From positions 1,888,501-1,952,500 of the forward strand of contig CP041667.1 of assembly GCA_007361935.1 (NCBI GenBank): a stretch of 64,000 bases of DNA. The letters are read 5' to 3'. A program made the translations under genes and the position numbers. The notes beneath the pieces are model-generated. The model saw only the letters and a program-made list of their open reading frames with translations. It ran no database searches and was not told the DNA's origin. Below are positions 49,528 to 58,497 of the stretch, piece after piece. This stretch comes from Lachnospiraceae bacterium KGMB03038. GTDB taxonomy: Bacteria > Bacillota > Clostridia > Lachnospirales > Lachnospiraceae. Every line of letters starts with the position of its first letter. Position 1 is the stretch's first letter.

Positions 49528-49791
49528 AATGCTTACTCACCTCCATAATTTCTACAACTCTTACAATTTCTGCTATCTCGTCAATATTGCAGGGTTCATA
49601 TGATTTTTAAGAGCATGAAATCTAAAAGCAGGCTGGCAGATGATATCTTTGATATTATCCGCATTGGCAAGAGCATTTATTCTCGCCAACAAATTTACAG
49701 TCAATGCTTTATTGCCACCAAAAAGTTTATTTGCAGCCTTTACACTTGTACACTATAATTTCACTTTGTCAGATGCGTATTCAATTTCCAA
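49520..49791 (-). pseudogene. higB: Decayed HigB toxin
   Basis: From TTG 49791 (after GAGGAG), the frame reads LEIEYASDKVKL, then an in-frame TAG (49753-49755), then CTSVKAANKLFGGNKAL and LLARINALANADNIKDIIC to FRFHALKNHM. After that the frame shifts and the sequence jumps to NIDEIAEIVRVVEIMEVSK and a stop that overlaps higA. HigB proteins have about 35-40 further residues at the junction, so there is a nonsense codon plus an internal deletion with frameshift. The toxin cannot be functional. Confidence 0.85.
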
Positions 49792-49803
49792 CCCTATCTC
49801 CTC

Positions 49804-49862
49804 ATAAAATAAAATTACCTGTTAGGTAATTTTATTTTATGTTCTATTTTTATATTTGTCAA
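49804..49862 (-). promoter_or_regulatory. higBA promoter and operator palindrome
   Basis: A perfect inverted repeat with 17-bp arms (49804-49820 and 49824-49840, loop GTT) centres on ACCTGTTAGGT. On the minus strand TTGACA (49857-49862) and TAAAAT (49834-49839) are 17 bases apart, so the -10 lies in the palindrome. HigA binding here would autorepress. The element is intact although the toxin is not. Confidence 0.8.
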
Positions 49863-49887
49863 CCGAAAACCTGCTGTCTGTCTTCCA

Positions 49888-50451
49888 TCACCGCATCACA
49901 ATTTCCGGACCCAGCAGGATTCCAAAAGCCAGCCCCGTTATGAGGATCCCAAAGACGATAAAAAGTATGATAAGAACAGGGCTGACTCCCTCAAACCGCT
50001 GTACAAATGCTTCTTTGGGCCGCCTCGGGTTATAGTATACATCCACCAGGGACCCCACTGGATATAACTGGGCCAAAGGCGAGACCGCGGCACTTGCGAT
50101 ACTGTTTCTATATTCTTTGATCCTCAGGCTTTTTGGAAGTTCCTCCCGTGTCGTCAGATTCGTCTCATATCTTACCGCCACCGGCTGTCGGGGCGAAACG
50201 ACCGAGGTTGTGACGATGCTGCGGAATTTTGGACCCGCGACCTTATATGTCCTTCCCTCCGCCGCATATTCTGCCAGAGGGATATGAACCCCGCCCTGCC
50301 TAACGGCCGAGTAGCGGATCACTCGTCCCGTCGTTCGCATATGGCACCGCTTCTCTCTCCCCAGTTTCCGAAAACAGCATGCCCAGCCGCAGATCCAGAC
50401 AGCAATGGCAAATGCCAAACACCACAAACCCCAAAACACATTCCAATCCAT
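49888..50451 (-). CDS. Membrane protein with DUF3592-like domain
   Basis: A 187-residue protein with a membrane segment at each end (about 5-27 and 158-180) and an extracytoplasmic or cytoplasmic middle domain. LAQLYPVGSLVDVYYNPRRPKEAFVQRF near residue 130-155 resembles the conserved end of DUF3592 proteins (VxVxYDPxxP). No function is known for the family. It begins 12 bp after the phosphoesterase gene, so the two are probably co-transcribed. AGGAGG precedes the ATG. Confidence 0.7.
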   Translation of the reverse strand: MDWNVFWGLWCLAFAIAVWICGWACCFRKLGREKRCHMRTTGRVIRYSAVRQGGVHIPLAEYAAEGRTYKVAGPKFRSIVTTSVVSPRQPVAVRYETNLTTREELPKSLRIKEYRNSIASAAVSPLAQLYPVGSLVDVYYNPRRPKEAFVQRFEGVSPVLIILFIVFGILITGLAFGILLGPEIVMR

Positions 50452-50463
50452 AATTTCTCCCTC

Positions 50464-51084
50464 CTATCGGAGATGTTCTTCCAGTTTCTCATCTTCATAA
50501 TCAAAAACACACCGCTCAAACGCATTGATCACATGGGTATCCTGATATTTATCATACCGTTTATGCTTTCTTCCATAGGACATATGCACATGGCCGTGAA
50601 GAAAGAAACGAGGCTTATATTTCTCCATCAGCGCAAGAAATACTTTAAATCCCTGATGGGGAAGGTCCCTGCCGTCATTTAGCTGATAGGCCGGGGCATG
50701 GGTGACCAGGATGTCAAATCCCCTTCTTCGCAGTAATTGGAACCACAATTTTCTGACTCTGTGCCGCATCCCCCATTCCGTATACTGATACGTACCGTTT
50801 TTATACCGCATGGAACCGCCTAATCCAAGGATTCTGACTCCCCGATAGACAAAAATCTTATCGTCGATACAGATACAGCCATCCGGCGGTGTCTCTTTAT
50901 AGGTCTCGTCATGATTTCCGTGCACGTATAAAATCGGCACAGATGTAAACGTTGCCAGAAAGGAAAGATAGTGGGGATCCAAATCTCCGCAGGAGATGAT
51001 CAGATCGATCCCCTTCAGCTTACTTTTTTCAAAATAATCCCACAGATACGCGGATTCTTCGTCCGCGATCGCAAGTATCCTCAT
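50464..51084 (-). CDS. Calcineurin-like metallophosphoesterase
   Basis: A 206-residue single-domain phosphoesterase. Metal-site motifs are SCGDLDPHYL, VHGNHDE, LVTHAP and LHGHVHMSYG, with an atypical first motif (AIADEES in place of DxH). Family members cleave phosphodiesters of nucleotides or lipids; the substrate is unknown. It lies between the BMP-like gene and the DUF3592-like gene, all on the minus strand. Confidence 0.88.
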   Translation of the reverse strand: MRILAIADEESAYLWDYFEKSKLKGIDLIISCGDLDPHYLSFLATFTSVPILYVHGNHDETYKETPPDGCICIDDKIFVYRGVRILGLGGSMRYKNGTYQYTEWGMRHRVRKLWFQLLRRRGFDILVTHAPAYQLNDGRDLPHQGFKVFLALMEKYKPRFFLHGHVHMSYGRKHKRYDKYQDTHVINAFERCVFDYEDEKLEEHLR

Positions 51085-51133
51085 AAATCTATTTGTTCCT
51101 TTATTCTATAGTGTTATAGCAGGCTCTTCCGTC

Positions 51134-53038
51134 CTAATTCTTCCGGACGCCCTGCTCCCAAACCACCGTCTTGGCGCTGTCTATCAGTTCGTCCTCCGTC
51201 GGGATCGTTCCGATGATATTATCTGCCAGCCAGTCCATATTGATGATCTCCTCCGCTGAAAGAGATTTCCAGGATTCATCCTGTATCTGTCCGGTCTGAG
51301 AATATAAGATCCCAGAAAAAGGATGAAACTCTCCCGTACTGATAGCATGGCGAAGAACTTCTGTCAGTTTCTTTGTTTCCAGAGGAAGATTCTGGGAACA
51401 GATGATATCAACTACTCCCGAGGACATACCCCACCAGTAATTGATCGCTTTTACAGAAGAATTCTTATCATCGTATTTCCAGGTGCCGTCCATGATCTTC
51501 CGGATCATCTGTTCATAGAATCTGCCCCAATGCCACAAAGGCATAGCCAGGTTTCTCGGATAATCTCCATCCAGCCGGTAGAGTCCAAAATACCTGGAAG
51601 ATTCCTCTGGAATGACCATGTCTTTCCCGGAAACACAGTCTACCCAGATATCCCTGATCCGATCGTATACATTGCAGCCTTTCCTGGTGGACCACTCCAG
51701 ATACACCTTGGCCCTTGGATTGATCATCTTAGCTCCCAAGGCGAAGGCATTGATATTCGCGATCTCTCCAAAGATAGGATAATCCGCGATATAAGCCAGC
51801 CGGTCATTTTCCGCCATAGCTCCGGCAACGGCTCCCATCAGGAATTTGGCCTCATACATCCTGGCATAATAAGTCCGGATGTATCTGTGAGAAATATTCA
51901 GAGAACAGTTTACGATCCGCACTTCCGGCGCGTCAATAGCCGCCTTCACACTGGCCTGAATAAAGGCCGGCGTTGTGGTAAAAATCAAATTGCATCCTTT
52001 GGAAATAGCGTCTTTTAAAGCCTCATCCGCGGTTTCCTTCGTAATTCCGGAGTAAGCCATCGTCTGCACTTCTTCTGGGAACCGTTCTTCCAAATGGAGT
52101 CTTCCCAGTTCATGGGCGTATGTCCACGCGGAAGTGCCTGGCGTCTTCTCATAGAGGAAGGCGATTTTCTGTTTCTGCGTCCCCGGCGAAAACAGCCGGC
52201 CAAGAAGCGGTTTCTTCTCACTGTCTGGATTCATTTTCAGATCGATCTTCTGATCTTCTTCTAAAAGCTCGAATTCTTCCCAGCTCTTGCTGATCCGTGT
52301 GCGCAGTTCACTGGTCGTCATCTCTTGCAGTGTCCCATAATCATAGAGGGTAAGCAGGGCAAGAAAGGCATCTCCGGCAGTGATCGAAAGTTTCTCACCG
52401 CCTTTGTCCTCATATTCCATTTCAAACCGGGAGTACAGAGAACTAAAATTCAGCTTCTCTTCCTCATTCCATACCTCGCCCGGCTCTTTTCCTACCGCTT
52501 TCTGCAGTTTCTTAAAACTCCCCTCCTTGCTGAACCAGATGTAATTAATCTTGGAAGCTTCATAGAAATCCAGGAACTCGTAATAAATCTTATTTTCCTT
52601 CTCATCTGTCCGTTTGGGAATAATCCTCGTCACAGAACCGGGAACCGAAACTACCCCGTAATACTTCATGACACTGACCCGTTTATTTCCCTCTTCTACA
52701 TAAAATTGGTTCATGTATTCGTAGGCTTTGATGGGGTCACGGATTCCTTCATTCTCATGGGCGGTACTCAGATAGGACCACTTATGGGCAAATTCCGTAT
52801 TCTCTCTTAAGATCGGCATAAAATTAGCCGCGAAAGCGCTGCTCCTTCCTCCCGTCTTGGTACCTACGATCTGTTTCATCGGAATCTGGACCACCCCCAG
52901 AGGCACTTCCTTAAAGCTTCCTTTTGCCGGAAGAATATCATCCAGCACCTTCAATGTCGGCGGCAGCCCTTTCATCATCCGATGCTGATATTCTTTCTTT
53001 CCAAGTTTATATGCTTTCTCATACTCTGCTGCTCCCAT
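51134..53038 (-). CDS. Cytosolic BMP-like binding domain fused to a ParB-like N-domain
   Basis: A 634-residue protein. The C-terminal half (about 280-600) matches the BMP/PnrA group of nucleoside-binding proteins: KIAFLYEKTPGTSAWTYAHE, MGAVAGAMAENDRLAYIADYP and FALGAKMINPRAKVYLEWS. The N-terminal part has DPIKAYEYMNQFYVEEGNKRVSV, reminiscent of ParB-like domains. There is no signal peptide or lipobox, so it is not a normal transport receptor. It may sense nucleosides in the cytoplasm. Start ATG 53038 has AAGGAGG; a longer frame has no such site. Confidence 0.75.
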   Translation of the reverse strand: MGAAEYEKAYKLGKKEYQHRMMKGLPPTLKVLDDILPAKGSFKEVPLGVVQIPMKQIVGTKTGGRSSAFAANFMPILRENTEFAHKWSYLSTAHENEGIRDPIKAYEYMNQFYVEEGNKRVSVMKYYGVVSVPGSVTRIIPKRTDEKENKIYYEFLDFYEASKINYIWFSKEGSFKKLQKAVGKEPGEVWNEEEKLNFSSLYSRFEMEYEDKGGEKLSITAGDAFLALLTLYDYGTLQEMTTSELRTRISKSWEEFELLEEDQKIDLKMNPDSEKKPLLGRLFSPGTQKQKIAFLYEKTPGTSAWTYAHELGRLHLEERFPEEVQTMAYSGITKETADEALKDAISKGCNLIFTTTPAFIQASVKAAIDAPEVRIVNCSLNISHRYIRTYYARMYEAKFLMGAVAGAMAENDRLAYIADYPIFGEIANINAFALGAKMINPRAKVYLEWSTRKGCNVYDRIRDIWVDCVSGKDMVIPEESSRYFGLYRLDGDYPRNLAMPLWHWGRFYEQMIRKIMDGTWKYDDKNSSVKAINYWWGMSSGVVDIICSQNLPLETKKLTEVLRHAISTGEFHPFSGILYSQTGQIQDESWKSLSAEEIINMDWLADNIIGTIPTEDELIDSAKTVVWEQGVRKN

Positions 53039-53076
53039 AGAAACCTCCTTGACAAAACTCTCTTTATCGAAACTTT

Positions 53077-53592
53077 TTAAGAAATGCGTTTCTCGTAGGC
53101 CAGCCTCAGATCTCCATCTTCGCAGCCGCCTGCCAGATGAATCTTTCCGCATAGCTCAAATCCCGCCTTGGCAAGAGCTCTTTGCATAGGCAGATTTCCC
53201 GGATGGGTATCGATCCTGACCGAATCAAACCCCGCTTTCTTTGCCAGTTCAAATCCGTAGGCAAACATCTGCCCGGCAACTCCTTTTCCCTTGCTTTCAT
53301 CCGCCACACATACCCGGTGCATGGAAGCATAAGGCGTATCCGTCAGCCACGCTCCGTCGATCACGCGGTAGGAAGGATCCGGAGTGTCCTGGAACGCAAA
53401 GATCCCCAGGATCTTTCCTTCTTCCACCGCCAGGTAGGTACAGCCTTCTTCTGCGTCCTGGATCCAGACTTCTCTGGAAGGGTATCCCTTTTGCCACTGA
53501 TCCAGCCCCAGATTCCGAAGCTGTTCCTTGGCTTCCTCCATGATCTCGCACATACGGTCAATATGTTCCATCTTTGCTTTGATAAATTCCAT
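53077..53592 (-). CDS. GNAT-family N-acetyltransferase
   Basis: A 171-residue acetyltransferase starting MEFIKAKMEHIDRMCEIM at ATG 53592, with AAAGGAG upstream. The acetyl-CoA loop is VCVADESKGKGVAGQMFAYG (about 108-127), followed by IDTHPGNLPMQRALAKAGFE. The acceptor is unknown. It follows trmO by 10 bp and precedes the BMP-like gene by 38 bp. Confidence 0.9.
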   Translation of the reverse strand: MEFIKAKMEHIDRMCEIMEEAKEQLRNLGLDQWQKGYPSREVWIQDAEEGCTYLAVEEGKILGIFAFQDTPDPSYRVIDGAWLTDTPYASMHRVCVADESKGKGVAGQMFAYGFELAKKAGFDSVRIDTHPGNLPMQRALAKAGFELCGKIHLAGGCEDGDLRLAYEKRIS

Positions 53593-53602
53593 GTCTTCTC
53601 CT

Positions 53603-54337
53603 TTATCTTCTTTCCTCTCCGCCGTCTTTTTGCTTCTTCCCGGAAGGATATACCTGACAGATGGTAAGCACGTCTTCTGCCACCTGGAACCGGATCTCCA
53701 TCCCGGCATACGCAAACCCATAGATCCGTTCCGGGTCGTCCTGATATCCCGGTCTTGGATCCAGCGCCAAGATCTGCCGCAGAGCTTCTTCCTGCGCTTC
53801 TGAGAGCTGTTCCCGAAGCTGAAGCCGAATCTCCTCTGGGATCTCTATCACTAACCGCTTTTCTTTGACTTGGGCCGTAAACCCCTCCAAAGCTTCCGGA
53901 TGGCAGTCCACATAGGGAAGGTAAGGCTTAATGTCATAGACAGGCGTTCCGTCCATCAAATCCGCTCCCTCAACTTCCAATACCGGAATCCCTTTTTCCA
54001 GGAATTTGACAGATTCCAGCCGGACACAGGACAATCCCACTGGATTGGGCCGAAAGGGCGAGCGTGTGGCAAATACGCCCATCCGCACATTTCCTCCCAG
54101 TTTAGGCGGCCGCACGGTAGGGTTCCAGCCGGCGCCTTCTGTCTCAGAGAATCCCCACAGCAGCCAGATATGGGAATATCCTTCCAGCCCCCGCACCACG
54201 TCTGGATTCCCGCACTCCCCTTCCAGCACGATCCTGGCTTTGGTCTTCGCCAGTCCGCTCTGTCTGGGGATTCCGAATTTTGCCGGGAACTCCGATTGGA
54301 TATGCCCCACCGGAGTCAATCTTAATGTTCCTTCCAT
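53603..54337 (-). CDS. trmO: tRNA m6t6A37 methyltransferase TrmO
   Basis: A SAM-dependent enzyme of 244 residues (YaeB/TsaA family) that methylates t6A37 in tRNA-Thr. Typical boxes are PVGHIQSEFPAKFGIPRQ, YSHIWLLWGF, GVFATRSPFRPNPVGLS, LEVEGADLMDGTPVYDIKPYLPY; each is cited in part. A C-terminal domain of about 90 residues follows. GAGGTG precedes the ATG, and the gene lies 9 bp behind the ABC-class ATPase gene. Confidence 0.94.
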   Translation of the reverse strand: MEGTLRLTPVGHIQSEFPAKFGIPRQSGLAKTKARIVLEGECGNPDVVRGLEGYSHIWLLWGFSETEGAGWNPTVRPPKLGGNVRMGVFATRSPFRPNPVGLSCVRLESVKFLEKGIPVLEVEGADLMDGTPVYDIKPYLPYVDCHPEALEGFTAQVKEKRLVIEIPEEIRLQLREQLSEAQEEALRQILALDPRPGYQDDPERIYGFAYAGMEIRFQVAEDVLTICQVYPSGKKQKDGGEERR

Positions 54338-54346
54338 GCCGCACCT

Positions 54347-56050
54347 CTACAGCCTCAGCCCGCGGTAACGGTCAAAGGCCGCGTATATCTCCTGCTTCCT
54401 GGGAAGCGCCAGATTCCCGGGGATCGTCCCGCCCTCACAGACGGCTCCAAAACCCCGTTTCACAATCTGCTCCGTAATTTCTTCCACAATCTCTTGTATC
54501 GTCTTCTTTCCATCTAACACATGCTCTTCCGCGTGCCGCAGGATCTGTCCCAGGCAGGTGAGCTGTTCTGGATCCGCAAGCTGTTCTACATATCTAAGGT
54601 CCACCGTCTCGTGATTCAACTGGAATCCGTCGCGTCCCAGGGTCTTTACTTTGATCCGGCCTTTATGGAGGATTCCCGGATTCTTCCTGGGGCAGCGGTC
54701 ATAACCGGGAAGAGAGCCTTGTCTTTCCGGCAGTTCCAGTTCCGGATATTCTTTGGCCGCTTCCTTGGCCGTCTCCGTGATTTCCTTGGGAATATACCGA
54801 TCCATCTGGATGATCGTATCAGAAGGCTGGAAATACGCTCCGGAGCTCCCCGCAACCAATATGGTGGAAATCCCGTACTCCTGATATAATTCCCTCATCC
54901 GCTCGATAAACGGCGTGATCGGCTCCATATCCCGATGGATCACTCTCTGCATCAGTTCATCCCGCACCATGAAATTCGTAGCGCTGGTATCTTCATCGAT
55001 CAAAAACGCGGAAGCTCCCGCCTCCATAGCCTCTGCCACATTAGCCGCCTGGGAAGTGCTTCCGCTGGCGTCCTCAGTTGAGAAGGCCGTTGTATCCCGG
55101 CCGTTTGGAAGATCGTTGATAAACATAGAAATGTCCGTATGTTTAATGCTTCTCCCATCCTCCGCGCGGATCTTCACCGCCGCCGGATCTGTGACCACAT
55201 ATTCTCTGCCGTCTCCGGCGATATGAGGGTAAACTCCCATCTCTAACGCTTTCAGAAGCGTGGATTTTCCATGATAGCCGCCGCCGACGATCAAGGTGAT
55301 TCCTTTTCTCACGCCCATTCCTGAGATCTTCCCTTTATAGGGCAGTTCCAATTCCACCTTCAAAGAGGCCGGCGCCGCAAAAGGCACTGCCTGCTTCATA
55401 GGCCGCTGGGACACTCCGGACTCTCTGGGCAGGATCGCTCCATCCGCCACAAAAGCCACCAGATCAAGCATCGCCAGCTGCTCACGGATAGACTCTTGAT
55501 CGACCGCAAGCTCCATCACCTGCTCCGCCTTCTTCTGATCCAGATTCCGGTAGAGCAGCGCCCCATCTACACATTTCGGGAGGAAATCGAACAAAATGCG
55601 GACCAGTTCTCCCGCGTTGATCGTCCTTCCGTTGGCCGGAAAGCCCACTTCAAACCTCATTGTCACATCTCCGCTTTTTTCGTCTATAGCGCAGGCGCTT
55701 CTCTCCAAGACTTCCTGTCCGCAGCGGGTCACTGACAAAAGTCCGCTTTTCCCTGACCCCTTTGCCTGAAAGGAATATTTCTCGATCTGCTTCGCGAAGC
55801 CCCGGATCAAATGATCCTGCAGAGCTATTCTTTTCGTTCTCGTATCATAAAGACGCTCCGGGAATCCCGCGGTTTTCCCTGCCACTTCCACATGCAGCCG
55901 GGAAGGCGCCGCGAAAGGATCTCCCTGTACATGGTCGATGACCAGCGCATATTTTCCAAACCGATAGCTGCCTTTGGTCCCTTTATAAGCCGGATATCCT
56001 TTCCGATCTATACTATATAATAATTTTCTAAGTTCTTCCCCTGTTTTCAT
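54347..56050 (-). CDS. ABC-class predicted ATPase (PF09818-like)
   Basis: A soluble protein of 567 residues. The P-loop is VGGGYHGKSTLLKALE (about 263-278), with a Walker B-like AFLIDEDTSATNFM (about 360) and an ABC-like SGSTSQAA segment. The N-terminal third is family-specific (RLHVEVAGKTAGFP, DHLIRGFAKQ). It matches my memory of the 'ATPase of the ABC class' family, whose function is poorly known and may concern RNA. It begins two bases after the pentapeptide gene stop, with GGAGG inside that gene. Confidence 0.88.
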   Translation of the reverse strand: MKTGEELRKLLYSIDRKGYPAYKGTKGSYRFGKYALVIDHVQGDPFAAPSRLHVEVAGKTAGFPERLYDTRTKRIALQDHLIRGFAKQIEKYSFQAKGSGKSGLLSVTRCGQEVLERSACAIDEKSGDVTMRFEVGFPANGRTINAGELVRILFDFLPKCVDGALLYRNLDQKKAEQVMELAVDQESIREQLAMLDLVAFVADGAILPRESGVSQRPMKQAVPFAAPASLKVELELPYKGKISGMGVRKGITLIVGGGYHGKSTLLKALEMGVYPHIAGDGREYVVTDPAAVKIRAEDGRSIKHTDISMFINDLPNGRDTTAFSTEDASGSTSQAANVAEAMEAGASAFLIDEDTSATNFMVRDELMQRVIHRDMEPITPFIERMRELYQEYGISTILVAGSSGAYFQPSDTIIQMDRYIPKEITETAKEAAKEYPELELPERQGSLPGYDRCPRKNPGILHKGRIKVKTLGRDGFQLNHETVDLRYVEQLADPEQLTCLGQILRHAEEHVLDGKKTIQEIVEEITEQIVKRGFGAVCEGGTIPGNLALPRKQEIYAAFDRYRGLRL

Positions 56051-56052
56051 CA

Positions 56053-56754
56053 CTAATATGCCTCCGCCTCTTCTCTTGTCAGCCAGAAATGGATCCCGGT
56101 GGTAGAATCCTGCCATCTGTCCTCATTAAAATCTTTTACCTCGACCCACTCTCCCTTCCGGTAGATAAAATTCTCATCCACCAAAGACCAGGCCTCGTCA
56201 TATTCTTCTTTAAAGTCAAAACTTTTGATCGTCAGCACCTTTGCCTTGCTGCATCGGCAGGATGGCAGCGTTGCTGACGTTCTCTTTGCGTCCGCCGGGA
56301 TCAGGAGCTGTACCAACCGGTTGTTGAAACATTTCTTATATCCCAGGAACGCGCCCTTCTCCGGGCAGTGAAGACGAAACCACTTTGTCTCCTCATCGGA
56401 AATGATTCCGGTTAGATCCGCGTACTCCAATACCGCTCCAAAAAGATCGGCGCCCTTGATATTGCACTTTCTCATATCACAGTATCGAAAAGAGGCTGTC
56501 TTCATATTCACATTCTGGAAGCAGGCCTCCTTCATAGGACATCCGTCAAATAAAGCGTTCTCCACGCTGCTCCCGGTAAAATCCGCCTCATTTAAGATCA
56601 CATTCTGAAACGAGCTGAGAGAAAAATCCACAGACCGAAGATCCCATCCGGTCAGATCCATAGGTTCCAGCTCCCGTTCCCGCAGATCCAGCAATTCTCC
56701 TTTTTCACGCTGTTCCAAACAACTTTTCAGTTCTTCTTCCGACAGCTTTTCCAT
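56053..56754 (-). CDS. Pentapeptide-repeat protein with C-terminal DUF5758-like domain
   Basis: A 233-residue protein. Residues about 30-115 have pentapeptide repeats of the A(D/N)LxX type (LRSVDFSLSSFQNVILNEADF in part, ADLFGAVLEYADLTG), which fold as a right-handed beta-helix. The rest (about 140-230) has KVLTIKSFDF, ENFIYRKGEWVEV and TTGIHFWLTREEAEAY, a pattern I associate with DUF5758. Function unknown. It is translationally linked to the downstream ABC-class ATPase. Confidence 0.87.
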   Translation of the reverse strand: MEKLSEEELKSCLEQREKGELLDLRERELEPMDLTGWDLRSVDFSLSSFQNVILNEADFTGSSVENALFDGCPMKEACFQNVNMKTASFRYCDMRKCNIKGADLFGAVLEYADLTGIISDEETKWFRLHCPEKGAFLGYKKCFNNRLVQLLIPADAKRTSATLPSCRCSKAKVLTIKSFDFKEEYDEAWSLVDENFIYRKGEWVEVKDFNEDRWQDSTTGIHFWLTREEAEAY

Positions 56755-56799
56755 CCTTCCTGCTTCCCCCTTCCCTCATTCACTTAGAACCGGTTTCTG

Positions 56800-57726
56800 T
56801 CAGTCAAAAAGCGGCGTGGAAAAATACCGCTCCGCAGTATCTGCCAGCACTGTTACAACCGTTTTGCCAGGTCCCAGCTTCCGAGCCAGTTTCCTTGCGC
56901 CGGCCACATTCGTCCCGCTTGAAATACCGCACATCAGTCCTTCTTTCCGGGCCAGCTCACGGGCTGTCTCCAGCGCCTCTTCATCGGTTACTGTGATCAC
57001 ATGGTCGTAGATCTCCTGGTTTAGGATCTCCGGGATCACACCGTCTCCAATTCCCATCTGCAGATGAGTACCCACCTTTCCTCCAGACAGGATCGCGGCC
57101 TGATCCGGCTCCAAAGCCCAGATCTCGATCTCTGGATTTGCCGCCTTCAGCGTTTCCCCGATTCCTGTGATCGTTCCTCCGGTTCCGATTCCAGAACAGA
57201 AGCCATGGATCGGCTTTCCTGCCTGCTTTAGGATCTCCCTTCCGGTTTGGTCTCTATGCGCCGCGCTGTTGGCCGGGTTGGCGAACTGCTGCGGGACAAA
57301 TACATTCCTATCTTCCTTTGCCATTTCAGAAGCTATTTCCATACATCTTGCAATACATTCCCCAATATTCCCATCGTCATGGACCAAGATCACTTCTGCC
57401 CCATATCCCTGTACTAGTTTCCTCCGTTCCTCACTGACGGAGTCCGGCATGATGATCTTCGTCTGGTATCCCTTCACCGCCCCGATCAAAGCAAGGCCAA
57501 TGCCCTGATTGCCGCTGGTCGGCTCCACGATCACCGTCCCTGGATGGATCAATCCTTCTTCTTCCGCCGCCTCGATCATATTCTTGGCTGTCCTGGTCTT
57601 AATAGAGCCTCCGATATTGACCGCCTCGAACTTTACTAAAATTTCCGCGTCTTCCGGTCCTGTCATTTGATTTAGCCGGATCAGCGGAGTATTCCCAACC
57701 GCGTCCAGTACATTGTCATAAATCAT
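56800..57726 (-). CDS. cysK: Cysteine synthase family protein
   Basis: A PLP fold-II enzyme of 308 residues, likely O-acetylserine sulfhydrylase. It begins NVLDAVGNTPLIRLNQ, the PLP lysine is in NIGGSIKTR, and PTSGNQGIGLAL and GIGTGGTITGIGE bind PLP phosphate. The lysine motif differs from the usual NPxxSVKDR (Thr for Asp), so it is a divergent CysK or CysM relative. Start ATG 57726 follows AAGGAG. It is alone and divergent from maf. Confidence 0.9.
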   Translation of the reverse strand: MIYDNVLDAVGNTPLIRLNQMTGPEDAEILVKFEAVNIGGSIKTRTAKNMIEAAEEEGLIHPGTVIVEPTSGNQGIGLALIGAVKGYQTKIIMPDSVSEERRKLVQGYGAEVILVHDDGNIGECIARCMEIASEMAKEDRNVFVPQQFANPANSAAHRDQTGREILKQAGKPIHGFCSGIGTGGTITGIGETLKAANPEIEIWALEPDQAAILSGGKVGTHLQMGIGDGVIPEILNQEIYDHVITVTDEEALETARELARKEGLMCGISSGTNVAGARKLARKLGPGKTVVTVLADTAERYFSTPLFD

Positions 57727-57841
57727 ATCTCTGCACTCCTTCATCTTATCCACTTTTTAAAGTGATCTTCGTAATTTATATATGAAGCCAAAAGGCGTTT
57801 TGCCCCTATGGTTTCTTTTCCCATTGTATCACAATTTATGC

Positions 57842-57847
57842 TATAAT
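57842..57847 (+). promoter_or_regulatory. -10 element of maf
   Basis: TATAAT lies 31 bp before the maf ATG. No clear -35 is seen at 17 bases. The 150 bp between cysK and maf hold nothing else I can support. Confidence 0.45.
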
Positions 57848-57878
57848 AAACTACAAATTAAGAAAGGATTCAAAAGAA

Positions 57879-58457
57879 ATGGATTATATTCTGGCTTCTG
57901 CCTCTCCCCGCAGAAAGGAACTTCTTACCCAAGCCGGATTTTCCTTCCAGGTGGTCCCTTCCCTTGTAGAGGAAACTGTCACCAAGACCCGGCCGTCCCA
58001 TATTGTCATGGAACTTTCGTCTCAGAAAGCCTTCGATGTCTATCACCGTCTCTCTCCGGAGGTCTGTACCGTCATCGGCGCGGATACGATTGTGGTCTAC
58101 CGCGGTGAGATTTTAGGGAAACCCGCCGATGAAAGAGAAGCGTTAGACATGCTTTCCCTGCTTTCCGGCAGGACCCATCAGGTCTATACCGGCGTCACTT
58201 TGATCCGCAGGGACGCAGACCATCCGGACACTCTTCCAAAAGTCCGGTCCTTCTTTGAGAAAACGGAAGTCACTCTGTACCCTATTCATCGGGAAGATCT
58301 GCTGGATTACATCCGTACCGGAGATTCCCTGGACAAAGCCGGCGCCTATGGAATCCAAGGACCATTTGCCATCCATGTCAAAGAGATCCGGGGGGAATAC
58401 AATAACGTGGTCGGCCTTCCTATTGGCCGACTCTATCAGGAATTAAGGGGATTTTAA
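57879..58457 (+). CDS. maf: Maf nucleotide pyrophosphatase
   Basis: A 192-residue house-cleaning pyrophosphatase that hydrolyses non-canonical or methylated NTPs such as dTTP, UTP or pseudo-UTP. It has LASASPRRKELL (about 4-15), the catalytic GADTIVVYRGEILGKP (about 67-82), SGRTHQVYTGV and DKAGAYGIQG. AAAGGA precedes the ATG. It is transcribed alone and ends at a shared terminator with argD. Confidence 0.95.
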   Translation: MDYILASASPRRKELLTQAGFSFQVVPSLVEETVTKTRPSHIVMELSSQKAFDVYHRLSPEVCTVIGADTIVVYRGEILGKPADEREALDMLSLLSGRTHQVYTGVTLIRRDADHPDTLPKVRSFFEKTEVTLYPIHREDLLDYIRTGDSLDKAGAYGIQGPFAIHVKEIRGEYNNVVGLPIGRLYQELRGF

Positions 58458-58458
58458 A

Positions 58459-58490
58459 AGGGCGGTGCACTGACGCACCGCCCTCTCTCT
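58459..58490. terminator. Shared terminator of maf and argD
   Basis: A perfect 10-bp stem AGGGCGGTGC/GCACCGCCCT has a six-base loop. CTCTCTCTTT follows on plus and TTTAAAA on minus. It lies directly after the maf stop and 14 bp after the argD stop. Confidence 0.85.
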
Positions 58491-58497
58491 TTGCATG

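Noticed and set aside
53039..53152. Longer start for the BMP-like protein
   Set aside because: It would overlap the GNAT gene end and add a basic, non-secretory sequence. The internal ATG 53038 has a perfect AAGGAGG.
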